Assembly: GCA_023433925.1 (NCBI GenBank)
Contig: JAEYTO010000031.1
Location: 1-54,272 of the forward strand
Source: Pseudomonadota bacterium
GTDB taxonomy: Bacteria > Desulfobacterota > Desulfovibrionia > Desulfovibrionales > Desulfovibrionaceae
Reading direction: 5' to 3'
Length of the DNA: 54,272 nucleotides
The notes beneath the pieces are model-generated. The model saw only the letters and a list, made by a program, of their open reading frames with translations, was not told the DNA's origin and searched no databases. How positions within the stretch are numbered: the first letter of the stretch is position 1; each line of letters starts with the position of its first letter. Shown here in pieces: positions 15,779-23,152 of this stretch. The translations under genes were made by a program, and so were the position numbers.

Positions 15779-16776
15779 GCCAAACCAACGAACGCTACCA
15801 TGCGCGGATGCGCGCACTGGCCGCCTACATCGATCAGGAGCTCCCGGCCATCAACGCCTTCCTGGCCCAGGAGACCGAAAAGCTCGACCAACTCGTCAGG
15901 CCCGCGGCCGCGCACGTGCTCTCGGCAGGCGGCAAGCGCTTCAGGCCGGTGCTGGCCATCCTCTGCGCCAGGGCCCTGGGCCACAAGGGCAGCGACATCT
16001 ATCCCCTGGCCTGCTCCCTGGAGATCCTCCACACGGCCACCCTGCTCCACGACGACATCCTCGACGGCGCGGTGCTCCGGCGCGGCAAGGCCGCCGCGCA
16101 CATCGTCTTCTCGCGCACCGAGGCGGTCCTGGCCGGCGACGTGCTCCTGGCCCTGTCCAACAAGCTCGTGGCCATGTACGGCGACCCGCGCCTGACGGTC
16201 TGCCTGTCCGAGGCCATCATGCGCACCGTGACCGGAGAGGTGGCCGAGATCGTCAACACGCGGGAGATGGACCCCTCCCTCGAGACCTACCTGAGCATCA
16301 TCACCGGCAAGACCGCCTATCTCATCGAGGCCTCTTGCGTCGTCGGGGCCATGCTCGCGGACGCGGACGACAGGCTGATCAAGGCCGCCTCGGACTTCGG
16401 CCTGAACATGGGCATCGCCTTCCAGATCGTGGACGACGCCATGGACTACACCTCGGCAAGCTCCGTCTCCGGCAAGCCCGCCGGCGGCGACCTGCGCGAG
16501 GGCAAGCTGACCCTGCCGCTCATCGGCTACCTGGAGACCCTTGGCCCCGAGCGAAGCGAAGCCCTGCTCAGGGACATCCGCGCCAAGACGCTCGGCGAGG
16601 CGGATTTCGCCAAGATCCTTGAGGGCGTGCAGTCCGGCTCGCACACCGCCAACGCGCGGGCCCTGGCCGGCGAGTACGCGAACAAGGCGGCCCGCGCCCT
16701 GGAGATGTTCCCGGACAGCGAGGAGCGCAAGGTCCTGGCCTGCGCCCTGGAGTTCGTCCTGCACCGGGAAAAGTAG
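15772..16776 (+). CDS. All-trans polyprenyl diphosphate synthase
   Basis: 334 aa if the TTG at 15772 is used; GAGGAAA sits 6-12 nt before it. An ATG at 15808 gives 322 aa. The two aspartate-rich motifs are LLHDDILDGAVLRRG and QIVDDAMDYTSA, with GGKRFRP near the N-terminus and the GDLREGKLTLPLI block, as in IspB/HepT-type heptaprenyl/octaprenyl synthases. It makes the isoprenoid side chain of menaquinone by chain elongation with isopentenyl diphosphate. It overlaps mqnB, so both are one operon. Chain length cannot be told reliably from the sequence alone. Confidence 0.9.
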   Translation: MLSQTNERYHARMRALAAYIDQELPAINAFLAQETEKLDQLVRPAAAHVLSAGGKRFRPVLAILCARALGHKGSDIYPLACSLEILHTATLLHDDILDGAVLRRGKAAAHIVFSRTEAVLAGDVLLALSNKLVAMYGDPRLTVCLSEAIMRTVTGEVAEIVNTREMDPSLETYLSIITGKTAYLIEASCVVGAMLADADDRLIKAASDFGLNMGIAFQIVDDAMDYTSASSVSGKPAGGDLREGKLTLPLIGYLETLGPERSEALLRDIRAKTLGEADFAKILEGVQSGSHTANARALAGEYANKAARALEMFPDSEERKVLACALEFVLHREK

Positions 16777-17104
16777 GCCTGAGCTTTTCCTCGCCTGATT
16801 CCGCGCCTGACGCCCGGCGACAAGCCCACCGAAGGCGTGACGGCGGCGGGCGCAGGCGAGGGCCGCGCTAGCACACCGTCCGGGCCGGCCGGCACTGGCC
16901 GAAACGCTCGGACGTATTATATTTCTCTTCCCTGGCGGGCCGCAAGCCGCTCCTTCAAGGCCGCGACCCTGCCGAAGCCCGCCGGAACATGGGCGTGTTC
17001 GCCCCGGCGGGTATGAGTCCCGGAGACGGCAAGACTCTCCAGGCTAGGCGCGGGATTGAGCCCCGCCCACAAAACCGCATCGTTTAGCGTAAAGCGAGGA
17101 AGCC
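16777..17104. other. 328-bp leader upstream of purL
   Basis: No gene is seen. It contains TATTATATT at 16915-16923, a plausible -10 region, and a long hairpin at 16978-17011 (CCCGCCGG ... CCGGCGGG with inner AACA/TGTT). The ribosome site for purL is GAGGA at 17096-17100. The hairpin lies within what would be the untranslated leader; I could not match it to a known purine or other riboswitch. Confidence 0.4.
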
Positions 17105-20092
17105 ATGCTGTGGCGAGTGGAAGTGGCTGCGCGTCCGGGCGTGGCCGACACGAGGGGCAGGAGCCTGCCGGGCGAGATTCGCGACGCCCTGGGCATGGCC
17201 GTGGAAGCCGCGCGGGTGGTCAAGGTCTACACCGTGGACGGCGTGGACGAGGCGGCCATCCGCGAGGTGCTAGACAAGGCCGTGCTGCACGACCCCGTGC
17301 TCCACGTGGCCTCGCGCGAGCCCCTGGCCGCGTCCATGGACTGGGACTGGCTGATCGAGGTGAGCTTCAGGCCGGGCGTGACGGACAACGAGGGCCGCAC
17401 GGCCAGGGCCTCGGTGGCCCTGGTGCTCGGCCTCGCGCCCGGACAGGCCGAGGAGCTGGCCGTGTACACGGCCACGCAGTACCTGCTCAAGGGCCGGCTT
17501 ACCCGCGAGCAGGTCGAGCACATCGGCAAGGACCTGCTGGCCAACGAGCTCATCGAGTCCATCGAGGTCCGTTCGCGCCAGGACGGCCCCGTGAGCGCGC
17601 CCAAGGCCGCGCGCGTGACGAGCAAAGCCGTGGACGAGGTGGCCGCCATACCGCTGTCGGCCATGAGCGACGAGCAAATGCTAGCCTTCAGCCGCGAGAA
17701 CACCCTGGCCCTTAGCCTGGACGAGATGCGGGCCATCCGCGCCTATTACGCCAGGCCCGAGACACGTCAGGCCCGCGCCGCGCAGGGTCTGCCAGCCGAG
17801 CCCACGGACGCCGAGATCGAGGCCCTGGCCCAGACCTGGTCCGAGCACTGCAAGCACAAGATATTCGCGGCCCGCATCCGCTACGAGAACCGCGAGCGCG
17901 GCGAGGCCTACGAGATCGACAGCCTGTTCAAGACCTTCATCGCCGGGAGCACCAAGGCCATCCGCGCGGCCAAGGGCAAGGACGACCTGTGCTTGTCCGT
18001 GTTCAAGGACAACGCCGGCGTGTTCAGATTCGACGACGAGGTCAGCGTGTGCGTCAAGGTCGAGACGCACAACAGCCCCTCGGCCCTGGACCCCTATGGC
18101 GGCGCGCTGACCGGCATCGTGGGCGTGAACCGCGATCCCATGGGCACGGGCATGGGCGCCAACCTAATCTGCAACACGGACGTGTTCTGCTTCGCCTCGC
18201 CCTTCCACGAGGGCGAACTGCCCCCGCGCCTGCTCCACCCGCGCCGCGTGCTGGCGGGCGTGCAGAAGGGCGTGGAGCACGGCGGCAACAAGTCCGGCGT
18301 GCCCACGGTCAACGGCTCCATGGTCTTCGACGAGCGTTACCTGGGCAAGCCGCTGGTCTACTGCGGCACCATCGGCACGATCCCGGCCACGGTCGCCGGC
18401 AGACCCGGCCACGAGAAGCAGGCCCATGTCGGCGACCGCATCGTCATGTGCGGCGGCCGCATCGGCAAGGACGGCATCCACGGCGCGACCTTCTCCTCCG
18501 AGGAGCTGCACGAGGGCTCGCCGGCCACGGCCGTGCAGATCGGCGACCCCATCACCCAGCGCAAGATGTACGACTTCCTCATGCGCGCCCGCGATGCCGG
18601 CATGTACAACGCCATCACGGACAACGGCGCGGGCGGCCTGTCCTCGTCCGTGGGCGAGATGGCCCAGGACACCGGCGGCGCGCGGCTCGACCTGTCCCGC
18701 GCGCCCCTCAAGTACCCCGGCCTGCGGCCCTGGGAGATCCTGCTCTCCGAGGCCCAGGAACGCATGACCCTGGCCGTGCCGCCCGGCAAGATCGAGGCCT
18801 TCCTGGCCCTGGCCCGCGAGATGGACGTGGAGGCCACGGACCTCGGCGAGTTCACGGATTCGGGCTATCTGCACGTGGTCCACGGCGACAGGCAGGTGGC
18901 TTTCCTGGACATGGCCTTCCTGCACGACGGCGTGCCGCAGATGGAGCTGTCCGCCGTCTGGGAGCGGCCGAAGATCGGCGGCCAGAAGCTGCCGCAGCCG
19001 CGGAAGGACCAGGGCGCGTTCCTCCTGGACATGCTCGGCAGGCTGAACGTGTGCAGCAAGGAGTTCGCCGTGCGCCAGTACGACCACGAGGTCCAGGGCG
19101 GCAGCGCGGTCAAGCCCATGGTCGGCGCGCTGCGCGACGGCCCGTCCGACGCCGGGGCCCTGCGCCCGGTGCTCGGCAAGGATCGCGGCCTGGTGATCTC
19201 CCACGGCATCTGCCCCAAGTTCAGCGACTTCGACACGTACTGGATGATGGCCTCGGCCATCGACGAGGCCGTGCGCAACGCCGTGGCCGTGGGCGCGGAC
19301 CCGGACCGGATGGTCGGCTGCGACAATTTCTGCTGGTGCGACCCGGTGCGGAGCGAGAAGACGCCCGACGGCGAGTACAAGCTGGCCCAGCTCGTGCGCG
19401 CCAACGAGGCGCTGGATCACTTCTGCCGGGCCTTCGGCGTGCCGTGCATCTCGGGCAAGGATTCCATGAAGAATGACTATCACGGCGGCGGGCAAAAAAT
19501 ATCCATCCCGCCCACGGTGCTTTACTCCGTGGTGGGCATCGCGCCCGACGTGAAGCGCTGCGTGACCTCGGACCTCAAGCGGCCCGGCGAGTTGATCTAC
19601 CTGCTCGGCCGCACCTTCGACGAGACCGGCGGCAGCGAGGCCGCCTCGCAGCTCGGCGTGGCCGGCGGCTCCGCCCCGCAGGTGGACGCCGGGGCGGCCC
19701 TGCTCCGTTATCGCAGCCTGCATCGGGCCATGCAGCAGGGTCTGGTCACCGCGGCCCACGACCTGTCCGACGGCGGCTTGGCCGTGGCCCTGGCCGAGAT
19801 GTGCATCGGCGGCCGCCTTGGCGCGCGGCTCGACCTGGACAAGGCGCCCGCGACGCCCCAAGGCCTGGACGACCTGACCCTGCTCTACTCCGAGTCCAAC
19901 AGCCGCCTGCTGGTCACGGTCACGCCCGAGACGCGCGCGGCCTTCGAGGCCTTCTTCGCCGGCCAGGACTGCGCGCTGGTGGGCGAGGTCGCGTCCGGCG
20001 GCACGCTCACGGTCACCCGAGGCGGCAGGACGATCCTGAGCGCGGACGTGGAGGATATGGCCCAGGCCTTCAAGGCCACGCTGAAGCTGTAG
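17105..20092 (+). CDS. purL: Phosphoribosylformylglycinamidine synthase, PurL with N-terminal PurS-like repeats
   Basis: 995 aa. It catalyses ATP-dependent amidation of FGAR to FGAM in purine synthesis. Residues 1-~75 and ~80-155 each look like a PurS fold (WRVEVAARPGVADTRGRSL and WLIEVSFRPGVTDNEGRTA are clearly related). Residues ~230-990 are the double AIRS/PurL synthetase, with TWSEHCKHKIFAARIRY, VKVETHNSPSALDPYGGA, GVNRDPMGTG and later CDNFCWCDP and SGKDSMKND. There is no C-terminal glutaminase domain, so a separate PurQ must supply ammonia. The size is between small PurL (~730 aa) and the E. coli type (~1300 aa). It has its own promoter region and a strong terminator. Confidence 0.93.
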   Translation: MLWRVEVAARPGVADTRGRSLPGEIRDALGMAVEAARVVKVYTVDGVDEAAIREVLDKAVLHDPVLHVASREPLAASMDWDWLIEVSFRPGVTDNEGRTARASVALVLGLAPGQAEELAVYTATQYLLKGRLTREQVEHIGKDLLANELIESIEVRSRQDGPVSAPKAARVTSKAVDEVAAIPLSAMSDEQMLAFSRENTLALSLDEMRAIRAYYARPETRQARAAQGLPAEPTDAEIEALAQTWSEHCKHKIFAARIRYENRERGEAYEIDSLFKTFIAGSTKAIRAAKGKDDLCLSVFKDNAGVFRFDDEVSVCVKVETHNSPSALDPYGGALTGIVGVNRDPMGTGMGANLICNTDVFCFASPFHEGELPPRLLHPRRVLAGVQKGVEHGGNKSGVPTVNGSMVFDERYLGKPLVYCGTIGTIPATVAGRPGHEKQAHVGDRIVMCGGRIGKDGIHGATFSSEELHEGSPATAVQIGDPITQRKMYDFLMRARDAGMYNAITDNGAGGLSSSVGEMAQDTGGARLDLSRAPLKYPGLRPWEILLSEAQERMTLAVPPGKIEAFLALAREMDVEATDLGEFTDSGYLHVVHGDRQVAFLDMAFLHDGVPQMELSAVWERPKIGGQKLPQPRKDQGAFLLDMLGRLNVCSKEFAVRQYDHEVQGGSAVKPMVGALRDGPSDAGALRPVLGKDRGLVISHGICPKFSDFDTYWMMASAIDEAVRNAVAVGADPDRMVGCDNFCWCDPVRSEKTPDGEYKLAQLVRANEALDHFCRAFGVPCISGKDSMKNDYHGGGQKISIPPTVLYSVVGIAPDVKRCVTSDLKRPGELIYLLGRTFDETGGSEAASQLGVAGGSAPQVDAGAALLRYRSLHRAMQQGLVTAAHDLSDGGLAVALAEMCIGGRLGARLDLDKAPATPQGLDDLTLLYSESNSRLLVTVTPETRAAFEAFFAGQDCALVGEVASGGTLTVTRGGRTILSADVEDMAQAFKATLKL

Positions 20093-20113
20093 CTTCCCCC
20101 CGCCTACATATGC

Positions 20114-20158
20114 AAAGCCGGCCGGCCCCCGCGATACCCGCGTGGGCCGGCTTTTTTT
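20114..20158 (+). terminator. Rho-independent terminator of purL
   Basis: AAGCCGGCC ... GGCCGGCTT with inner CGCG/CGCG pairing and a run of seven T, 22 bp after the purL stop. Confidence 0.93.
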
Positions 20159-20180
20159 CGTGCGGCATGGGCATGTCGTA

Positions 20181-20194
20181 CATGCACGTGCATG
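20181..20194. promoter_or_regulatory. 14-bp perfect palindrome CATGCACGTGCATG
   Basis: It lies between the purL terminator and the promoter candidate of the cytochrome gene, 33 bp before the -35 element. It is short, perfect and well placed for a regulator-binding site. No regulator is identified. Confidence 0.4.
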
Positions 20195-20226
20195 CATCGG
20201 GGATTCCAACGTATCGGGTTTTCCTT

Positions 20227-20255
20227 TTGACCGTGCGGGGCAAACGCGCTATAGC
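20227..20255 (+). promoter_or_regulatory. Candidate sigma-70 promoter of multiheme cytochrome gene
   Basis: TTGACC (20227-20232), 17-bp spacer, TATAGC (20250-20255); the gene starts 65 bp downstream. Confidence 0.6.
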
Positions 20256-20319
20256 CCGTCCAAGATCGGACAAGCAGGGCGCACATCATGGCGCTGCTGC
20301 GGTCCGGGGGAGGTTGAAC

Positions 20320-20793
20320 ATGCCGGTCACGCCGCGCGTCGCATTCATCATCGCCGTATCCATGGCCGCAATGCTGATGCTGGACGACACTCCCGGAATT
20401 TCCGCCAAGAACGCCACATACGTCGGCAGCGAAGCCTGCGGGCAATGCCACCCCGATGAATACGAGCGCTACAGCACGCACTCCAAGAAAGCCCGCTCCG
20501 CGCGGCACGTGACCCAGATGGCCGCGGACCTCAAGCCCTTCGAGCTGGCCAAGTGCTTCGAGTGTCATGCCACGGGCTACGGCCAGCCCGGCGGCTTCGT
20601 GAGCCTGGAAGCCACGCCGCACCTGGCCAACGCCGGCTGCGAGGTCTGCCACGGGGCCGGCTCCCTGCACGCCGAGAGCGGCGACACCTCGCTCATCGCG
20701 CTGCCCACGCTCAAGGATTGCGAACACTGCCACAACGAGGCGCGCGTGGCCTCCTTCGGCTTCAAGCCGCTCATCCACGCCGGCGCGCACTAG
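20320..20793 (+). CDS. Secreted four-heme c-type cytochrome (cytochrome c554-like family)
   Basis: 157 aa. The N-terminus (MPVTPRVAFIIAVSMAAMLM) is a signal peptide or anchor. Four CxxCH sites follow: CGQCH, CFECH, CEVCH and CEHCH. The block YVGSEACGQCHPDEYERYST and the following HSKKARSARHV are typical of the cytochrome c554/multiheme family seen in anaerobes. A role in periplasmic electron transfer is likely; the partner is unknown. The start ATG at 20320 has GGGGGAGG upstream. It lies alone between a promoter and two hairpins and is followed by repeat copy C, then rubredoxins. It is distinct from tetraheme cytochrome c3 because the CX4CH motif and the spacing differ. Confidence 0.88.
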   Translation: MPVTPRVAFIIAVSMAAMLMLDDTPGISAKNATYVGSEACGQCHPDEYERYSTHSKKARSARHVTQMAADLKPFELAKCFECHATGYGQPGGFVSLEATPHLANAGCEVCHGAGSLHAESGDTSLIALPTLKDCEHCHNEARVASFGFKPLIHAGAH

Positions 20794-20810
20794 GGACTTG
20801 TGCATTTCAA

Positions 20811-20869
20811 CTGGGAGAAGGCGCGGCCCTCTCCCAGCCCCTCTCCCGCCAGGGAAATGATTTCCCTGG
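20811..20869. terminator. Two hairpins after the cytochrome gene
   Basis: CTGGGAG (20811-20817) pairs with CTCCCAG (20831-20837). CCAGGGAAA (20849-20857) pairs perfectly with TTTCCCTGG (20861-20869). The sequence between them resembles the tail of the palindromic repeat near 6430. They probably end cytochrome transcription. Confidence 0.6.
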
Positions 20870-20925
20870 ACCTTCAGTTTCCTGACAACAAGCCAGCGCC
20901 CCGGACCATCCGCACCACCCAGGGC

Positions 20926-21046
20926 AGGTTGACTTTGAGACGCTCGCTCCGGCGTTGACGGCGCAAGCGGATTGCGCCCACGCCCACGCGGCGGCAAGCC
21001 ATGCCGACGCATGGCTTGCAGAGCATTTTCAAAAACGAAATGCTCC
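20926..21046 (+). repeat. ~120-bp structured repeat, copy C
   Basis: Same three hairpins as copies A and B, including the perfect 11-bp GCAAGCCATGC stem. In the third hairpin the loop differs but the stem (GCATTT/AAATGC) is kept. It fills much of the gap 20794-21196. A weak promoter candidate (TTGAAT, 17 bp, TAGAGT) for the rubredoxin operon follows at 21096-21124. Confidence 0.86.
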
Positions 21047-21196
21047 AGCAACGCCCGCACCCAACGCGGACACCATCCTTTTTCCACCAAAAGTATTGAA
21101 TTGACGGCACAATGCCGCTAGAGTCAGATCAGTCTGTCATCTGCGCCGTCCCGCAAGCCTTGATCGGCACGGCGCGGCCAACCGCTAGGAGCTGCC

Positions 21197-21361
21197 ATGG
21201 GCAAATGGGAATGCACGGTCTGCGGCCACATCTACGATGTCGCGCAGGGCGATCACCTGTCCGGTATCGCGCCGGGCACAGCCTTCGAGGACCTTCCCGA
21301 GGACTGGCGATGCCCCATCTGCCGCTCGGGCAAGGATGCTTTCCAGAGAGTCGAGGAATAG
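21197..21361 (+). CDS. Rubredoxin (first, divergent copy)
   Basis: 54 aa, start ATG at 21197 (MGKWECTVCGHIYDVAQGDH). It has both iron-binding pairs, CTVCG and CPIC, and the FEDLPEDWRCP block, so it should bind one Fe(SCys)4 centre. It differs from the second rubredoxin in the loop (HLSGIAPGTAF instead of the usual DPDNGVEPGT) and has a longer C-terminus with GKDAFQRVEE. It is a small cytoplasmic electron carrier. It lies 78 bp before the second rubredoxin and upstream of Roo, which accepts electrons from rubredoxin. The divergence suggests a different partner or redox potential; this is inference. Confidence 0.9.
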   Translation: MGKWECTVCGHIYDVAQGDHLSGIAPGTAFEDLPEDWRCPICRSGKDAFQRVEE

Positions 21362-21439
21362 GCTTCCAGGCGAGCCTCGGCCGCTCCGTGGCCGCTCGCG
21401 GCGGCGGGCCGGAATCGCGTCAACAAACCGGAGGATCAC

Positions 21440-21601
21440 ATGGACAAGTACGTCTGCAACATCTGCGGCTATGTTTACGATCCCGCCGAGGGCGACCCCG
21501 ACAACGGCGTCGAGCCCGGCACCAAATTCGAGGACGTCCCGGAGGACTGGGTCTGCCCCGTGTGCGGCGCGCCCAAGTCCGAGTTCTCCAAGGAAGGCTG
21601 A
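21440..21601 (+). CDS. rub: Rubredoxin (canonical)
   Basis: 53 aa, canonical: MDKYVCNICGYVYDPAEGDP, the loop DNGVEPGTKFEDVPEDWVCP and CGAPKSEF. The four cysteines in two CxxCG knuckles bind one iron. GGAGG lies just upstream of the ATG. It is the expected electron donor to rubredoxin:oxygen oxidoreductase encoded 160 bp downstream. A strong terminator follows, so Roo is probably transcribed both by readthrough and from its own promoter. Confidence 0.96.
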   Translation: MDKYVCNICGYVYDPAEGDPDNGVEPGTKFEDVPEDWVCPVCGAPKSEFSKEG

Positions 21602-21626
21602 TCCGCGCTCCGCCGAGGCGCGCCTG

Positions 21627-21661
21627 GGCCGGGAACGCGGACTAGCGCTCCCGGCCTTTTT
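21627..21661 (+). terminator. Terminator after rubredoxin gene
   Basis: GGCCGGGA (21627-21634) with TCCCGGCC (21649-21656) followed by TTTTT, 25 bp after the rubredoxin stop. Confidence 0.88.
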
Positions 21662-21764
21662 CCCGCGCCCGAGACATTTCCGGCCTTTTTCGCTTTGCAG
21701 CGGATACGTTTTTCCCTAACTTGCATGGACCATCACGCATGCCCCTCAACAAGCGAGGAGAGCC

Positions 21765-22991
21765 ATGAGACCTGTGGAGATCAAAAAGGACATCCACTGG
21801 GTGGGCGCCGTGGACTACAACGCACGCGACTTCCACGGCTACGCCCTGTCGCCTTTCGGCACCACCTACAATGCCTTCCTCATCAAGGACGAAAAGGTCA
21901 CCCTGTTCGACACGGTCAAGCACGGCTTCGAGGACGAGTTCTTCGAGAACGTGATCCAGGCCGCCGGGAGCCTCGAGGCCATCGACTACCTCGTGGTCAA
22001 CCACCTGGAGCCGGACCACGCCGGCTGCCTCGTGGAGGCCGTGGAGCGCATCAAGCCCGAGAAGATCTACTGCTCGCCCATGGGCGGCAAGGCCATGGAC
22101 GCGCTCTATCACATGAAGGACAAGGGCTGGGCCATCGAGCCCCTGCCCACGGGCGCGAGCCTGTCCATCGGCCGGCACACGCTCCAGTTCATGGAGACGC
22201 GCATGCTCCACTGGCCGGACAACATGATGACCTACATCCCCGAGGCGCAACTGCTCATCTCCAGCGACGCCTTCGGCCAGAACTGGGCCACGAGCGAGCG
22301 CTTCGCCGACGAGGTGGACCGCGCCAGGCTCACGGAGCTCATGCGCGAGTACTTCGCCAACATCGTGCTGCCCTTCTCGCCCATCGTGCAGAAGACCTTC
22401 GAGCAGATCCAGAAGCTCGGCTGGGAGATCGACATGATCGCCCCGGATCACGGGCTCATGTTCCGCGGCAAGGACGTGGCCTTCGCCATCCAGCAGTACG
22501 CGGAACTGGCCGCCCAGCACCCCACGCGCCGGGCCGTGATCCTCTACGACACCATGTGGCATTCCACCGAGGCCATGGCCAGGGCCATCGGCGACGGCCT
22601 CAAGGCCTCGGGCTGCGAGGTGATCATCATGCACCTCAAAGCCAACCATCACACGCGCGTCATGACCGAGGTCTCGCGCGCGGGCGCGGTCGTAGTGGGC
22701 AGCCCCACGCACAACAACGGCATCCTGCCCATGGTGGCCGGCACGCTCCAGTACATGAAAGGCCTGCGGCCCCAGAACAAGGTCGGCGGCGTGTTCGGCT
22801 CCTTCGGCTGGAGCGGCGAGTGCATGAAGCTGCTCAAGGAGTGGCTGGCGTCCATGAGCATTGATGTCGTGGGCGACGGCGTGAAGAGCAAGTTCGTGCC
22901 CGGCGAGGACGTGCTCGGCCAGTGCTTCGAGTACGGCAAGCAGATCGCCCAGGCCCTTGAGGCCAAGATGCAGGCCTGCGGGGTGAAGTAA
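21765..22991 (+). CDS. roo: Rubredoxin:oxygen oxidoreductase (flavodiiron protein)
   Basis: 408 aa. It reduces O2 (and in some homologues NO) to water in the cytoplasm. The N-terminal metallo-beta-lactamase-like domain carries the diiron site: VNHLEPDHAG gives the H-x-E-x-D-H ligands, with later SSDAFG and APDHGLM. The C-terminal flavodoxin domain (from ~residue 250) has VILYDTMWHSTEAMARAI as FMN-phosphate loop, GSPTHNNGILP and FGSFGWSGE. Length and order match Roo of Desulfovibrio. The two rubredoxin genes upstream supply the electron donor. GAGGAGAG precedes the ATG. A strong hairpin terminator follows. Confidence 0.96.
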   Translation: MRPVEIKKDIHWVGAVDYNARDFHGYALSPFGTTYNAFLIKDEKVTLFDTVKHGFEDEFFENVIQAAGSLEAIDYLVVNHLEPDHAGCLVEAVERIKPEKIYCSPMGGKAMDALYHMKDKGWAIEPLPTGASLSIGRHTLQFMETRMLHWPDNMMTYIPEAQLLISSDAFGQNWATSERFADEVDRARLTELMREYFANIVLPFSPIVQKTFEQIQKLGWEIDMIAPDHGLMFRGKDVAFAIQQYAELAAQHPTRRAVILYDTMWHSTEAMARAIGDGLKASGCEVIIMHLKANHHTRVMTEVSRAGAVVVGSPTHNNGILPMVAGTLQYMKGLRPQNKVGGVFGSFGWSGECMKLLKEWLASMSIDVVGDGVKSKFVPGEDVLGQCFEYGKQIAQALEAKMQACGVK

Positions 22992-23030
22992 TACGGAGGG
23001 GCGACGGCCCCAGGACCCGTGCGTTGCGAA

Positions 23031-23062
23031 GCGGCGGCCCGGCAAGCCGGCCGCCGCTTTTT
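23031..23062. terminator. Terminator between roo and convergent ftsH
   Basis: GCGGCGGCC (23031-23039) with GGCCGCCGC (23049-23057) and TTTTT. It lies 40 bp after the roo stop. Confidence 0.9.
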
Positions 23063-23152
23063 AGCGAAATCGCTTACGCCCATACGCGCAGTTCACGCAA
23101 GCTGTGGGCGATGCCGCTCTCCAAGCCATCCTCGGCAAGAACATGCTCACCC

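Noticed and set aside
16777..17104. Purine or cobalamin riboswitch before purL
   Set aside because: The conserved core motifs of these riboswitches are not found; only a hairpin is seen.
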